NCBI RefSeq assembly: GCF_036030735.1
Contig: NZ_CP107928.1
Coordinates: 3,596,001 to 3,660,000 of the forward strand
Source: Streptomyces sp. NBC_00425
Lineage (GTDB): Bacteria > Actinomycetota > Actinomycetes > Streptomycetales > Streptomycetaceae
Direction of reading: 5' to 3'
Length of the DNA: 64,000 nucleotides
The translations under genes and the position numbers were made by a program. Every line of letters begins with the position of its first letter. Positions within the stretch are counted from its first letter, which is position 1. Below are positions 36,732 to 44,553 of this stretch, piece after piece. The notes beneath the pieces are model-generated. The model was given only the letters and a program-made list of their open reading frames with translations. It ran no database searches and was not told the origin of the DNA.

Positions 36732-36936
36732 CCCTCCCCCTCTCCCGGTCCGCCCGGTGGCGGACCGTCTCACCCTTCCAGTGCGCCGGGGAGCCCCGCA
36801 GGACGCAGCAGCCGCCCAGGAAATCGCCGGGGCCTTCCTTGCGGCGCAGGCGTAATACCCTGGGAGCACCCTCAGCCGTTACCCGGCCGCGTCCACGACG
36901 CGTGCACGACCATCGAGCCCCCGGTAAGGACTACAA

Positions 36937-37566
36937 GTGGAACTTGCCCATTACTCGGATTACGCCGTGCGTCTCGTCAACAGCGAGGACCCGGCCCGGG
37001 GCAAGGACGCGCTGACCTCGGTCGAGGCCGTCCGCGCGCTCTTCGGCGCCAGCCGGTCGGCCGCCCGCCGCGCCACCGACGCGGACGTCACCCGGTTCCG
37101 CTCGGTCCGCGGCCGGCTGCGCGCGGTCTTCGAGGCGGCCGACGACGGCGACGAGACCCTCGCGGTGGACCTGCTGAACTCCCTGCTGCTGGAGTTCCCG
37201 GTGAGCCCGCAGATCTCCGGTCACGACGTCCGCGACGACGACGGCCGTCCGCTGTGGCACATGCACCTGGCCGACCACCCCTCGAACGCGACGGCGGGGT
37301 ACGCGGCGATCGCGGCCATGGGCCTGGCCTTCCACCTGACCGAGCACGGCGTGGACCGGCTCGGCCTGTGCGAGGCGAGCCCGTGTCGCAACGCCTACCT
37401 CGACACGTCGACCAACCGCTCCCGGCGCTACTGCTCCGACCGCTGCGCCACCCGCGCCAACGTGGCCGCCTACCGCGCCCGCAAGCGCCTGGAGACGGAA
37501 CCGAAGCCCCCCACGGGCCTCGCGGCCGACAGCGCCCAGCGCAGCATCGCCAGCGGCGAGCGCTGA
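36937..37566 (+). CDS. CGNR zinc finger / ABATE domain regulator
   Basis: 209 residues from GTG at 36937 (AAGGA 6 nt upstream). The N-terminal ABATE-type stress domain covers about 1-140 (YSDYAVRLVNSEDPARGKDALTSVEAVRALF). The C-terminal zinc finger has Cys ligands in LCEASPCRNAYLD and RRYCSDRCATRANVAAYRAR; the name-giving CGN is CRN here. Probable transcriptional regulator. Its 3' end overlaps the convergent sodX gene by 97 bp. Confidence 0.9.
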   Translation: MELAHYSDYAVRLVNSEDPARGKDALTSVEAVRALFGASRSAARRATDADVTRFRSVRGRLRAVFEAADDGDETLAVDLLNSLLLEFPVSPQISGHDVRDDDGRPLWHMHLADHPSNATAGYAAIAAMGLAFHLTEHGVDRLGLCEASPCRNAYLDTSTNRSRRYCSDRCATRANVAAYRARKRLETEPKPPTGLAADSAQRSIASGER

Positions 37567-37904
37567 TTGCGCGGCCGGGGGCGGTAGCGCAGCCGTACCC
37601 TGCCCAGGACCAGCTCGTCGGGCACCGTGCCGTAGTCCGTGCTGTCGCCGCCCGCGAAGGCGTTGTCGCCGAGCACCCACCAACCGCCCTCGCGGCGCTC
37701 CGCGGCCCGTTTGACGACCAGCAGGTCCTGCTGGAAGGGATGCCGAAGCACCACCACGTCACCGGGCCGTACGCGGGCGCCGTACTGCACCACCAGCTGA
37801 TCCCCGTGGTGGAGCGTGGGCACCATGGACGGACCGGTCACCTCGGCCAGCCCGAAGAGCGGGGCCGTCCTCCCCCGCTCGGTCTCCTGCGACGGTTCCG
37901 GCAT
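37470..37904 (-). CDS. sodX: Nickel-type superoxide dismutase maturation protease (S26 family)
   Basis: 144 residues from ATG at 37904 with GGGGAGG upstream. Signal peptidase I-like fold: catalytic Ser in VTGPSMVPTLHHGDQ, Lys in QQDLLVVKRAAERR, and the GDNAFAGGDSTDYG box. It lacks a membrane anchor and acts in the cytosol to remove the SodN propeptide so that the N-terminal His/Cys nickel hook can form. Divergent from sodN with 145 bp between. Overlaps the convergent CGNR gene by 97 bp at its 3' end, an unusually long antisense overlap. Confidence 0.93.
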   Translation of the reverse strand: MPEPSQETERGRTAPLFGLAEVTGPSMVPTLHHGDQLVVQYGARVRPGDVVVLRHPFQQDLLVVKRAAERREGGWWVLGDNAFAGGDSTDYGTVPDELVLGRVRLRYRPRPRNQRSPLAMLRWALSAARPVGGFGSVSRRLRAR

Positions 37905-38049
37905 CCCCGGCACCTCCCCGGTCCGTTCCTCCACCAGTCCCAGTCTGACCCCGGACTTTTGTCCTAAGCCCATGGGGGCACCCGCGAAAAGCCGTCCCCC
38001 AGGGAGTAATGTCCCACCTGAGAAGACGATCACGAGGAAGGAACGCTCC

Positions 38050-38445
38050 ATGCTTTCCCGCCTGTTTGCCCCCAAGGTCAAGGTCAGCGCGCACTGCGAC
38101 CTGCCCTGCGGCGTGTACGACCCGGCCCAGGCCCGCATCGAGGCGGAGTCGGTGAAGGCCGTGCAGGAGAAGATGGCCGCCAACGACGACCCGCACTTCC
38201 AGGCGCGCGCCACCGTCATCAAGGAGCAGCGCGCAGAGCTCGCGAAGCACCACGTCTCCGTGTTGTGGAGCGACTACTTCAAGCCCCCGCACTTCGAGAA
38301 GTACCCGGAGCTGCACCAGCTGGTCAACGACACCCTGAAGGCCCTGTCGGCCGCCAAGGCCTCGACGGACCCGAAGACCGGTGAGAAGGCCCTGGAGCTC
38401 ATCGCCCAGATCGACAAGATCTTCTGGGAGACGAAGAAGGCCTGA
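38050..38445 (+). CDS. sodN: Nickel superoxide dismutase precursor
   Basis: 131 residues. The 14-residue propeptide MLSRLFAPKVKVSA precedes HCDLPCGVYDPAQ, in which His1, Cys2 and Cys6 of the mature protein bind nickel. Length and sequence match the hexameric Streptomyces NiSOD. Processed by SodX encoded next to it. In S. coelicolor nickel favours SodN, and the small RNA s-SodF from the sodF 3' UTR pairs near the sodN ribosome binding site; the GAGGAAGGAACGC leader here is the matching position. No sodF is in the window. Confidence 0.98.
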   Translation: MLSRLFAPKVKVSAHCDLPCGVYDPAQARIEAESVKAVQEKMAANDDPHFQARATVIKEQRAELAKHHVSVLWSDYFKPPHFEKYPELHQLVNDTLKALSAAKASTDPKTGEKALELIAQIDKIFWETKKA

Positions 38446-38593
38446 CCTTCTCCGCACCCACTGACCTGCGTTTCTTTCGGCCGCAGCGTCACTCTCCCCG
38501 CACCCGGCCCGCAGGCCGCCGCCCCTCGGCGGCCGCCCGCGGTCCGGGTGCGGTGTCGTCCGGTGCCGTGCGGGCCGGCGGCGGGGTCCGGGT

Positions 38594-38696
38594 GCGATGC
38601 CCTGGGGTACCCGAGCGATGCCCTGGGGTACCCGAGCGATGCCGTGCGGGTACCCCGGCCCGGCAGGGGCCCCGGCAGGGGCCCCGGCAGGGGCCC
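38594..38696. repeat. Two kinds of short tandem repeat between sodN and ppk2
   Basis: A 21-bp unit (GCGATGCCCTGGGGTACCCGA, given here by its period) recurs three times at 38594-38656, the third copy diverged. It is followed at 38661-38696 by three exact copies of the 12-mer CGGCAGGGGCCC. The segment lies in the convergent gap just past the ppk2 stop. Confidence 0.9.
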
Positions 38697-38723
38697 GTGC
38701 CGGTCACGTCGCGTCCGTGCCCG

Positions 38724-39650
38724 TCACGCCTCGCGCCAGCGCGGCCGGGACCGGTCCGTCGTGTCTGCCTCGCCGGCCTCCAGCAGCCCCGCCGCGGCGC
38801 CCACGACGCGCGGATCCGGGGTGCCGACGACCTCCTCGTCCTTGTCGGCGTAGGCGAACCGGGCGAGCACGCTGCGCATGGCCTCCACACGGGCCCGCTT
38901 CTTGTCGTTGCTCTTGACGACGGTCCAGGGCGCCCACGCCGTGTCCGTGTCGTGGAACATGGCGACCTTGGCCGCGGTGTAGTCCTCCCAGCGGTCCAGC
39001 GAGGCGAGGTCCATCGGGCTCAGCTTCCACTGCCGCACGGGGTCGATCCGGCGGATCGTGAAGCGGGTGCGCTGCTCGCTCTGCGACACCGAGAACCAGA
39101 ACTTCACCAGGTCGACGCCGTCGTCCACGAGCATCCGCTCGAACATCGGCGCCTGGCGGGCGAAGCGCCGGTACTCGTCGTCGGTGCAGAAGCCCATGAC
39201 CCGCTCGACCCCGGCCCGGTTGTACCAGGACCGGTCGAAGAGCACGATCTCACCCGCGGTCGGCAACTGCTCGACGTACCGCTGGAAATACCACTGCCCC
39301 CGCTCCCGCTCGGTCGGCTTCTCCAGGGCCACCACCCGGGCGCCCCGCGGGTTGAGGTGCTCGGTGAACCTCTTGATGGTGCCGCCCTTGCCGGCCGCGT
39401 CGCGGCCTTCGAAGACGATGACGAGTCGGCGTCCCGTGTCCTTGATCCAGCTCTGCAGCTTCAGGAGCTCGATCTGCTGGAGCCGCTTGTGCCAGTCGTA
39501 CTCCCTGCGTTCCATGCGCTGCGCGTAGGGGTAGTTCTCCCGCCAGGTGTCGACCGGGGTCCCGTCGGGCCGGATGAGAACGGGCTCGTCGTGGTCGCTG
39601 TAGTCGACGCGCAGGTCGGCCAGCTCGGACTGCGGGGGCGGTATCGCCAT
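38724..39650 (-). CDS. ppk2: Polyphosphate kinase 2 family protein
   Basis: 308 residues, one-domain PPK2. Walker A FEGRDAAGKGGTIKRF and Walker B DRSWYNRAGVERVMGF are intact, with the lid region LEKPTERERGQWYFQRY. Uses inorganic polyphosphate to phosphorylate nucleoside diphosphates or monophosphates (or the reverse). The N-terminal 45 residues (MAIPPPQSELADLRVDYSDH) are an extension typical of class I enzymes. Transcribed alone. Confidence 0.94.
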   Translation of the reverse strand: MAIPPPQSELADLRVDYSDHDEPVLIRPDGTPVDTWRENYPYAQRMERREYDWHKRLQQIELLKLQSWIKDTGRRLVIVFEGRDAAGKGGTIKRFTEHLNPRGARVVALEKPTERERGQWYFQRYVEQLPTAGEIVLFDRSWYNRAGVERVMGFCTDDEYRRFARQAPMFERMLVDDGVDLVKFWFSVSQSEQRTRFTIRRIDPVRQWKLSPMDLASLDRWEDYTAAKVAMFHDTDTAWAPWTVVKSNDKKRARVEAMRSVLARFAYADKDEEVVGTPDPRVVGAAAGLLEAGEADTTDRSRPRWREA

Positions 39651-39901
39651 GCCCTCTACCTCCCGGTCTCGGACCTCGGGCCCGTGTATGGACGGCGAGG
39701 TGACCAGCCATGCGTTCACCATGCGCCCGCCGACGCCCCGCCGCACCCCAGAGGGCCGCGGCCCGGCCGGGCGGCCGGAATCCCGCGACGTCGATCCGTC
39801 GCCCCAGGGGATCAGACGTCCGTGTACGCGAGGCGAAGCGCGGGCGAAGCCCTGTCGGCGCCCCGTACCCGCCGGGCGCGGCACCGTGCCATGCTGGCAG
39901 G

Positions 39902-40312
39902 GTGAAACGGGAGGACCTGGTCAGACTGCGGCAGGCACGGGACCGCATGGACCGTGAGTACGCCGAACCCCTCGACGTCGCCGCGCTCGCGCGCACCGCG
40001 CTGATGTCCTGCGGCCACTTCCAGCGCAGCTTCCGCGAGGCCTACGGCGAGACGCCCTACAGCTATCTGATGACCCGCAGGGTCGAGCGCGCCAAGGCAC
40101 TGCTGCGCCGGGGCGACCTCACCGTCACCGAGGTGTGCATGGCCGTCGGCTGCACCTCGCTCGGCTCGTTCAGCGCCCGGTTCACCGAACTGGTCGGCGA
40201 GACCCCGAGCGCGTACCGGGCGCGGTCGCACGAGCCGAGCGCGGTGATCCCGCCGTGCGTGGCCCGCAAGTTCACCCGCCCGCGACGCTCCGGACCTCCT
40301 CTACGCCCGTAA
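39902..40312 (+). CDS. AraC family regulator (DNA-binding domain only)
   Basis: 136 residues from GTG at 39902. Two helix-turn-helix units: LDVAALARTALMSCGHFQRSFREAYGETPYSYL and LTVTEVCMAVGCTSLGSFSARFTELVGETPSAYR. There is no ligand domain, so it may act as a short AraC protein. The next gene starts 12 bp later and encodes a VOC protein; AraC-VOC pairs are common in Streptomyces and probably act in the same response. Confidence 0.92.
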   Translation: MKREDLVRLRQARDRMDREYAEPLDVAALARTALMSCGHFQRSFREAYGETPYSYLMTRRVERAKALLRRGDLTVTEVCMAVGCTSLGSFSARFTELVGETPSAYRARSHEPSAVIPPCVARKFTRPRRSGPPLRP

Positions 40313-40323
40313 GGCTGGACACC

Positions 40324-40758
40324 ATGGACCTGCTGCTGCACCAGTGCTTCATCGCCGTGGACGACCACGACAAGGCCGTGTACTTCTACCGTGACGTCCT
40401 CGGGCTGGAGGTCCGCAACGACGTCGGCTTCGAGGGGATGCGCTGGGTGACCCTCGGCTCACCGCTCCAGCCGGACGTCAGCATCGTGCTGGAACCGCCG
40501 GGCGCCGATCCCGACGCCTCCCCCGCCGACAAGGACGCGTTGGCCCGGCTGCTCGCCAAGGGCATGCTGCGCGGGGTCATCTTCTCCACCGCCGACTGCG
40601 ACGCGCTGCACGCGCGCGTGCAGGAGGCCGGCGTCGACGTGCTGCAGGAGCCGACCGACCAGCCGTACGGGGTGCGTGACTGCGCGTTCCGAGACCCCGC
40701 CGGGAACCTGCTGCGGTTCATGGAGCGCAAGGACGCCGCCGGGCGTCCCGGCGGGTGA
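40324..40758 (+). CDS. VOC (glyoxalase/bleomycin resistance) family protein
   Basis: 144 residues: a single VOC module starting MDLLLHQCFIAVDDHDKAVYFYRDVLGLEV and ending FRDPAGNLLRFME, with metal-ligand type positions (His7, Glu near the end). Forms an operon with the AraC regulator. Possible roles are lactoylglutathione-type lyase, dioxygenase or binding protein; the substrate is unknown. Confidence 0.92.
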   Translation: MDLLLHQCFIAVDDHDKAVYFYRDVLGLEVRNDVGFEGMRWVTLGSPLQPDVSIVLEPPGADPDASPADKDALARLLAKGMLRGVIFSTADCDALHARVQEAGVDVLQEPTDQPYGVRDCAFRDPAGNLLRFMERKDAAGRPGG

Positions 40759-40801
40759 GAAGGGGAGGCTCCCGCTCCCGCCGCCGCTCTACGATCGGCC
40801 C

Positions 40802-41593
40802 ATGAGCACCCCGGCCGCCCGCCCCGCCCCCGCCGTCCGCTGGACGTACGCCTTCGTCGACCGGCCCGCCCATCTCTTCGAGCGGGCGTGCGCGTTCTGG
40901 ACGGCGGTCACCGACACCGGCCTGTCCGGACTGCGCGGCGACGAGGGCGAGTTCGTCACGCTGATGCCGCGGGGCGGCGCGGACGCCTGTGTGAAGGTCC
41001 AGGGGGTCGCGGCCGGCGACGGCGGCGCGCATCTCGACCTCGCCGTCGAGGACGTGACCGCGTTCACGGCCGAGGCGTCACGGCTGGGGGCGGGGACGGC
41101 CGGCGCGCACGAGGGCTGGTCCGTGCTGCGCTCCCCCGGCGGACTGTCGTTCTGCGCGGTGCCCTGGAACGGGGAGGCAAAGCGGCCGCCCGTGGTGGCG
41201 GACAGCCGGCTGGACCAGGTGTGCCTGGATCTCGCGCCGTCCGCGTTCGAAACCGAAGTCGCCTTCTGGAGCGCGCTGTTGCCCGACTGGTCGTCCAGGC
41301 CGGGCTCCCGGTCCGAGTTCCATGTGGTCGAACAGCCGGCCGGGCTGCCGATCCGCATCCTGCTCCAGCGGCTCGACGAGGAACGCCCCGGCGGCGCGGA
41401 CCGGGCCTCGGCCCATCTCGACCTGGCGTGCGGGACGGACGTCGACGCGGTGCGCGTCCGCCACGAGCAGCTCGGCGCGCTCCTGGTCGCGCGCGAGCCG
41501 CACTGGACGGTGATGCGCGACCCGGCCGGCGGCCTGTACTGCCTGACCGGACGCGACCCGGAGACCGGCGGCCTGCCGCGAACCGCCTCCTGA
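40802..41593 (+). CDS. Two-module VOC family protein
   Basis: 263 residues with two VOC halves, each about 125 residues (FVDRPAHLFERACAFWTAVTDTGLS; LDQVCLDLAPSAFETEVAFWSALLPDW) and each ending in a glycine-rich DPAG/SPGG loop. Follows the first VOC gene by 43 bp on the same strand, so may belong to the same operon. Function unknown. Confidence 0.9.
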   Translation: MSTPAARPAPAVRWTYAFVDRPAHLFERACAFWTAVTDTGLSGLRGDEGEFVTLMPRGGADACVKVQGVAAGDGGAHLDLAVEDVTAFTAEASRLGAGTAGAHEGWSVLRSPGGLSFCAVPWNGEAKRPPVVADSRLDQVCLDLAPSAFETEVAFWSALLPDWSSRPGSRSEFHVVEQPAGLPIRILLQRLDEERPGGADRASAHLDLACGTDVDAVRVRHEQLGALLVAREPHWTVMRDPAGGLYCLTGRDPETGGLPRTAS

Positions 41594-41686
41594 CCCGCTG
41601 ACGGCCCGACCCGCTGACGGCCCGACCTCCCGACGCCGCGGTCCGCCCGTCCGGCAGCGGGCGCGGCAGGTGGGCGTCGGCCGGTG

Positions 41687-41881
41687 TCAGGAGGCGGGGG
41701 CGGCGGGGGCCTGGGGCTTCTGGTCGGGCTCGGCGACCGCGTCCGCGTACGCCTCGCACTCCTGGTTGTGGCACGGCCCCGCCGTCCAGCGCGGCACCCA
41801 CGCGCCCAGCGTCTTGTGCCGCCGGACCACGGACTGCACGGGCTGCCCGCAGGCGGGACACACTCGTTGTTCCCTGTCCAT
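41687..41881 (-). CDS. Small zinc-ribbon-like protein
   Basis: 64 residues: VCPACGQPV and CHNQECEAY provide two Cys pairs that can bind zinc. The C-terminus is Pro/Ala rich. A ribosome binding site is weak, but the coding pattern is typical of Streptomyces and it fits the gap. Not recognised beyond this; possibly a regulatory or nucleic acid-binding protein. Confidence 0.68.
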   Translation of the reverse strand: MDREQRVCPACGQPVQSVVRRHKTLGAWVPRWTAGPCHNQECEAYADAVAEPDQKPQAPAAPAS

Positions 41882-41934
41882 GACCTCAGGGTAGGGCGGC
41901 CCGGGCGCGAGCGCTCCCCGCGTGCACCGGTGAG

Positions 41935-42519
41935 TCAGCGTGACCGGTCGTAGGTGCGCACCACGGCGCCGTTGCCGAAGGAGCGCACGTCTCCGAGAAC
42001 GAAGCGGGCGACGTCGCAGTCGGCGCCGAACATCGGCATGCCGGTGCCGTAGACCATCGGGTACGTCTTGATCACCAGCTGGTCGATCTCGTCGAACAGC
42101 TCCCCCGCCAGACGGGAACCGCCGCACAGGTAGATGTCGAGGCCGCCGTCCTGCGCCTTCAGCTCACGCACCGTGTCGAGCAGCCCGTCCCGGACGATCT
42201 CGACCTCCGGGCTCGGCGATGCGGCGAGGGTGCGGGAGGCGACGTACTGGCGCAGGTGGGCGTACGGGCTGACGTTGCCCTCCTTCAGGGCCAGGTCGTA
42301 GCTGACCCGGCCCTGGATGATCGTGTCGAACCGCTTGTTCTCCAGGTCGTCGAAGCCGAGGGCGCGCCGGCCGGCGGTCGGCACGGTCTCCGGGTACTCG
42401 GACTTCAGGAAGTCCAGGAACTCCTCGTCGACGTAGGAGAGCATCGCCGTGGCGTCGCCGGTGGTGTCGCCGATGAAGCCGTCGAGGGAGCAGGCGACGT
42501 AGTAGGTGAGCTTTCGCAA
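41935..42519 (-). CDS. RibD C-terminal / dihydrofolate reductase-like protein
   Basis: 194 residues, starting at TTG 42519 (LRKLTYYVACSLDGFIGD), the conserved start in the family; a longer frame from GTG 42552 is possible. GGAAAGAGA lies upstream of the TTG. Rossmann-like reductase core with DIYLCGGSRLAGELFDEIDQLVIKTYPMVYGTG. NAD(P)H-dependent reductase of unknown substrate. Divergent from a TetR regulator across a palindrome, so it is probably that regulator's target. Confidence 0.9.
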   Translation of the reverse strand: MRKLTYYVACSLDGFIGDTTGDATAMLSYVDEEFLDFLKSEYPETVPTAGRRALGFDDLENKRFDTIIQGRVSYDLALKEGNVSPYAHLRQYVASRTLAASPSPEVEIVRDGLLDTVRELKAQDGGLDIYLCGGSRLAGELFDEIDQLVIKTYPMVYGTGMPMFGADCDVARFVLGDVRSFGNGAVVRTYDRSR

Positions 42520-42564
42520 GTGGGTCTCTTTCCGTAGGCTGCTCTGAACCACTCCAGTTGTAGT

Positions 42565-42578
42565 ACTTCACGTGTAGT
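42565..42578. promoter_or_regulatory. Candidate TetR operator in divergent promoter
   Basis: ACTTCACGTGTAGT is a near-perfect 14-bp palindrome (one mismatched pair) centred on CACGTG. It lies 46 bp before the reductase TTG and 63 bp before the TetR gene. The region around it, TTGTAGT and TGTAGTGG, extends the dyad weakly. Typical placement for an autoregulating TetR repressor. Confidence 0.6.
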
Positions 42579-42640
42579 GGTTGCAAGAGAATTGCGTGAT
42601 GCGGTCCGGGAACCGCGTCAAGTGAGCGAGAGGGTTCCGC

Positions 42641-43234
42641 ATGGCCGGAAATCCGGAGCGCCGGGCGGCCCTGGTCGACGCCGGGGTCGAGGTGCTCGCC
42701 CGTGAGGGGGCGCGGGGGCTGACCTTCCGTGCGGTGGACGCGGCGGCGGCGGTGCCGGTGGGCACCGCCTCCAACTACTTCACCGGGCGGGACGACCTGC
42801 TCCGGCAGATCGACGCCCGGCTGCACGTCCGGCTGGCGCCCGACCCCGAGGTGCTCGGCGGGCTGATGGCACAGCCGCGCGACCGCTCGCTGGTCGCCGC
42901 CTTCATGCACGACCTGATGGCCCGCGCGACCCGTGACCGGACGGGCTACCTCGCCCTGCTGGAGATGCGCCTCGAAGCGACCCGGCGTCCTGAACTGCGG
43001 TCCTCCTTCACCGCGTCGGTGCGCGGCGACCTCCGGGAAGGGATGGACTTCCACCGTGCGGCGGGCCTGCCCGGCGGCGACGAGACCGTGGTGGTCCTCT
43101 ACCTCGCCATGCTCGGCCTGCTCCTGGAACACCTGACCCTGCCGGACGTCCTGGACGGCGTCCTGCCCGCCGTCTCCGTGCCGGACGGGCTGATCGACCG
43201 CATCGTGGCGACGGTGGTCCCGGAGCACCCCTGA
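42641..43234 (+). CDS. TetR family transcriptional regulator
   Basis: 197 residues. HTH at about 20-55 (REGARGLTFRAVDAAAAVPVGTASNYFTGRDDLLRQI) and an all-helical ligand domain. It divergently faces the RibD-like reductase with a palindrome between, which suggests it represses that gene and itself. Ends next to a very strong hairpin. Confidence 0.93.
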   Translation: MAGNPERRAALVDAGVEVLAREGARGLTFRAVDAAAAVPVGTASNYFTGRDDLLRQIDARLHVRLAPDPEVLGGLMAQPRDRSLVAAFMHDLMARATRDRTGYLALLEMRLEATRRPELRSSFTASVRGDLREGMDFHRAAGLPGGDETVVVLYLAMLGLLLEHLTLPDVLDGVLPAVSVPDGLIDRIVATVVPEHP

Positions 43235-43268
43235 CGCCCTCGGGGACCCGATCCCGGCGACGCCGGAC

Positions 43269-43325
43269 GCGCCGGTGTGCGGAGTGCACGGGTCTCCCGA
43301 CCTGCCGCACTCCGCACACCGGCGC
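43269..43325. terminator. Very long perfect hairpin between convergent tetR and polyprenyl synthase genes
   Basis: 19-bp perfect arms (GCGCCGGTGTGCGGAGTGC and its complement) with a 19-nt loop that can itself fold (CGGG-TCT-CCCG). Placed between convergent genes, so bidirectional termination is likely. Confidence 0.9.
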
Positions 43326-43440
43326 CCCGATCCCCACCCGAGCCCCCGCTCGCCCTCCCCCTCGTCCTCCTCACGCCCCGTTCCCCGGCGGGGCTCCCCC
43401 TTTGCCTCCTCACCCCTCGGCGGGGCTCACCCCCCTGCGC

Positions 43441-44553
43441 CTATGCGCTGCGCCGGGTCACGAACTCAGCCAGGGACAGCAGACCGCCCGCCGACTCCGG
43501 GTCCGGTACGGCCCGGGTCAGTTCGTGCAGGGCACGGGACATGCGGTCGGCCGCCTGCTCCTGCGCCCACGCACGGCCGCCGGCCTGTTCGACGGCCAGC
43601 GTGGTGCGGTCCAGGTCGGCGGGCCGGTAGGGCGCCGCGTACAGCTCGGCCAGCTCCCCGGCCGCCGGGGTGCCGGAGGTGAGCGCGGCGACCACCGGCA
43701 GGGACTTCTTGCGGGCGGCGAGGTCGGCGCCCGCCGGCTTGCCGGTCTGCCGCGGGTCGCCCCAGACGCCGATGACGTCGTCGATGAGCTGGAAGGCGAG
43801 TCCGGCCTCCCGTCCGAACGCGTTCAGCGCGTCGACGTCCGCCTCCGCCGCCCCCGCGTACAGCGCGCCCACCGCACAGGCGCAGCCGAGCAACGCGCCC
43901 GTCTTGGCCTCGGCCATCGCGAGCACCTCGTCGAGGGTGATCTCGGTGGGGCCACGCCTTTCCATGGCCGTGTCCGCCTGCTGGCCGGCGCACAGCTCGA
44001 CCACACAGGCCGCGACACGCGCGGTGGCCGCCGCGGACGCGGGGTGCGGGTCCGCGGCGAGCATCCCGAGGGCCAGGGCCTGCAGGGCGTCTCCCGTGAG
44101 GATCGCGTCGGCGTCGCCGAACACGGCCCAGGCGGTGGGGCGGTGGCGGCGGGTGGCGTCCCGGTCCATCACGTCGTCGTGCAGCAGCGTGAAGTTGTGG
44201 ACCAGTTCGACCGCCGCGGCGGCCCGGACGGCCGCCGCGCGGGCCGCCGGGCCGCCGAGCGCCGCGGCCGCGGCGAGCACGAGGGCCGGACGGATCGCCT
44301 TGCCCGCGTTGCCCGCCGCCGGGGTGCCGTCCGCGTGCTGCCACCCGAAGTGGTAGAGCGCGACCCTTCGCAGGGAACCGGGCAACGAGTCGATCGCCGA
44401 CCGCAGTTCCGGATCGACCGAGGCCCTGGCCCCCTCCAGGACGGCCGCCGCCTCGTGCCCGTCGGCCGGCCCCGCACCGCCGTCGTCCTGGCTCCCGACG
44501 GGCCCCCGCCCTTCCCGCGCCCCGCCTTGATGCCGCCTGACGGCGGAGGTCAC
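43441..44553 (-). CDS. Polyprenyl synthetase family protein, probable encapsulin cargo
   Basis: 370 residues from GTG at 44553, overlapping the encapsulin stop (GTGA). The trans-isoprenyl diphosphate synthase core has the first Asp-rich motif HDDVMDRD and second [12 protein letters not shown] disordered Gly/Ala/Asp-rich N-terminal extension of about 50 residues ([18 protein letters not shown]) precedes the fold, as seen in cargo of family 2 encapsulins. Makes prenyl diphosphates (chain length not determined); likely packaged in the shell encoded next door. Confidence 0.92.
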   Translation of the reverse strand: MTSAVRRHQGGAREGRGPVGSQDDGGAGPADGHEAAAVLEGARASVDPELRSAIDSLPGSLRRVALYHFGWQHADGTPAAGNAGKAIRPALVLAAAAALGGPAARAAAVRAAAAVELVHNFTLLHDDVMDRDATRRHRPTAWAVFGDADAILTGDALQALALGMLAADPHPASAAATARVAACVVELCAGQQADTAMERRGPTEITLDEVLAMAEAKTGALLGCACAVGALYAGAAEADVDALNAFGREAGLAFQLIDDVIGVWGDPRQTGKPAGADLAARKKSLPVVAALTSGTPAAGELAELYAAPYRPADLDRTTLAVEQAGGRAWAQEQAADRMSRALHELTRAVPDPESAGGLLSLAEFVTRRSA

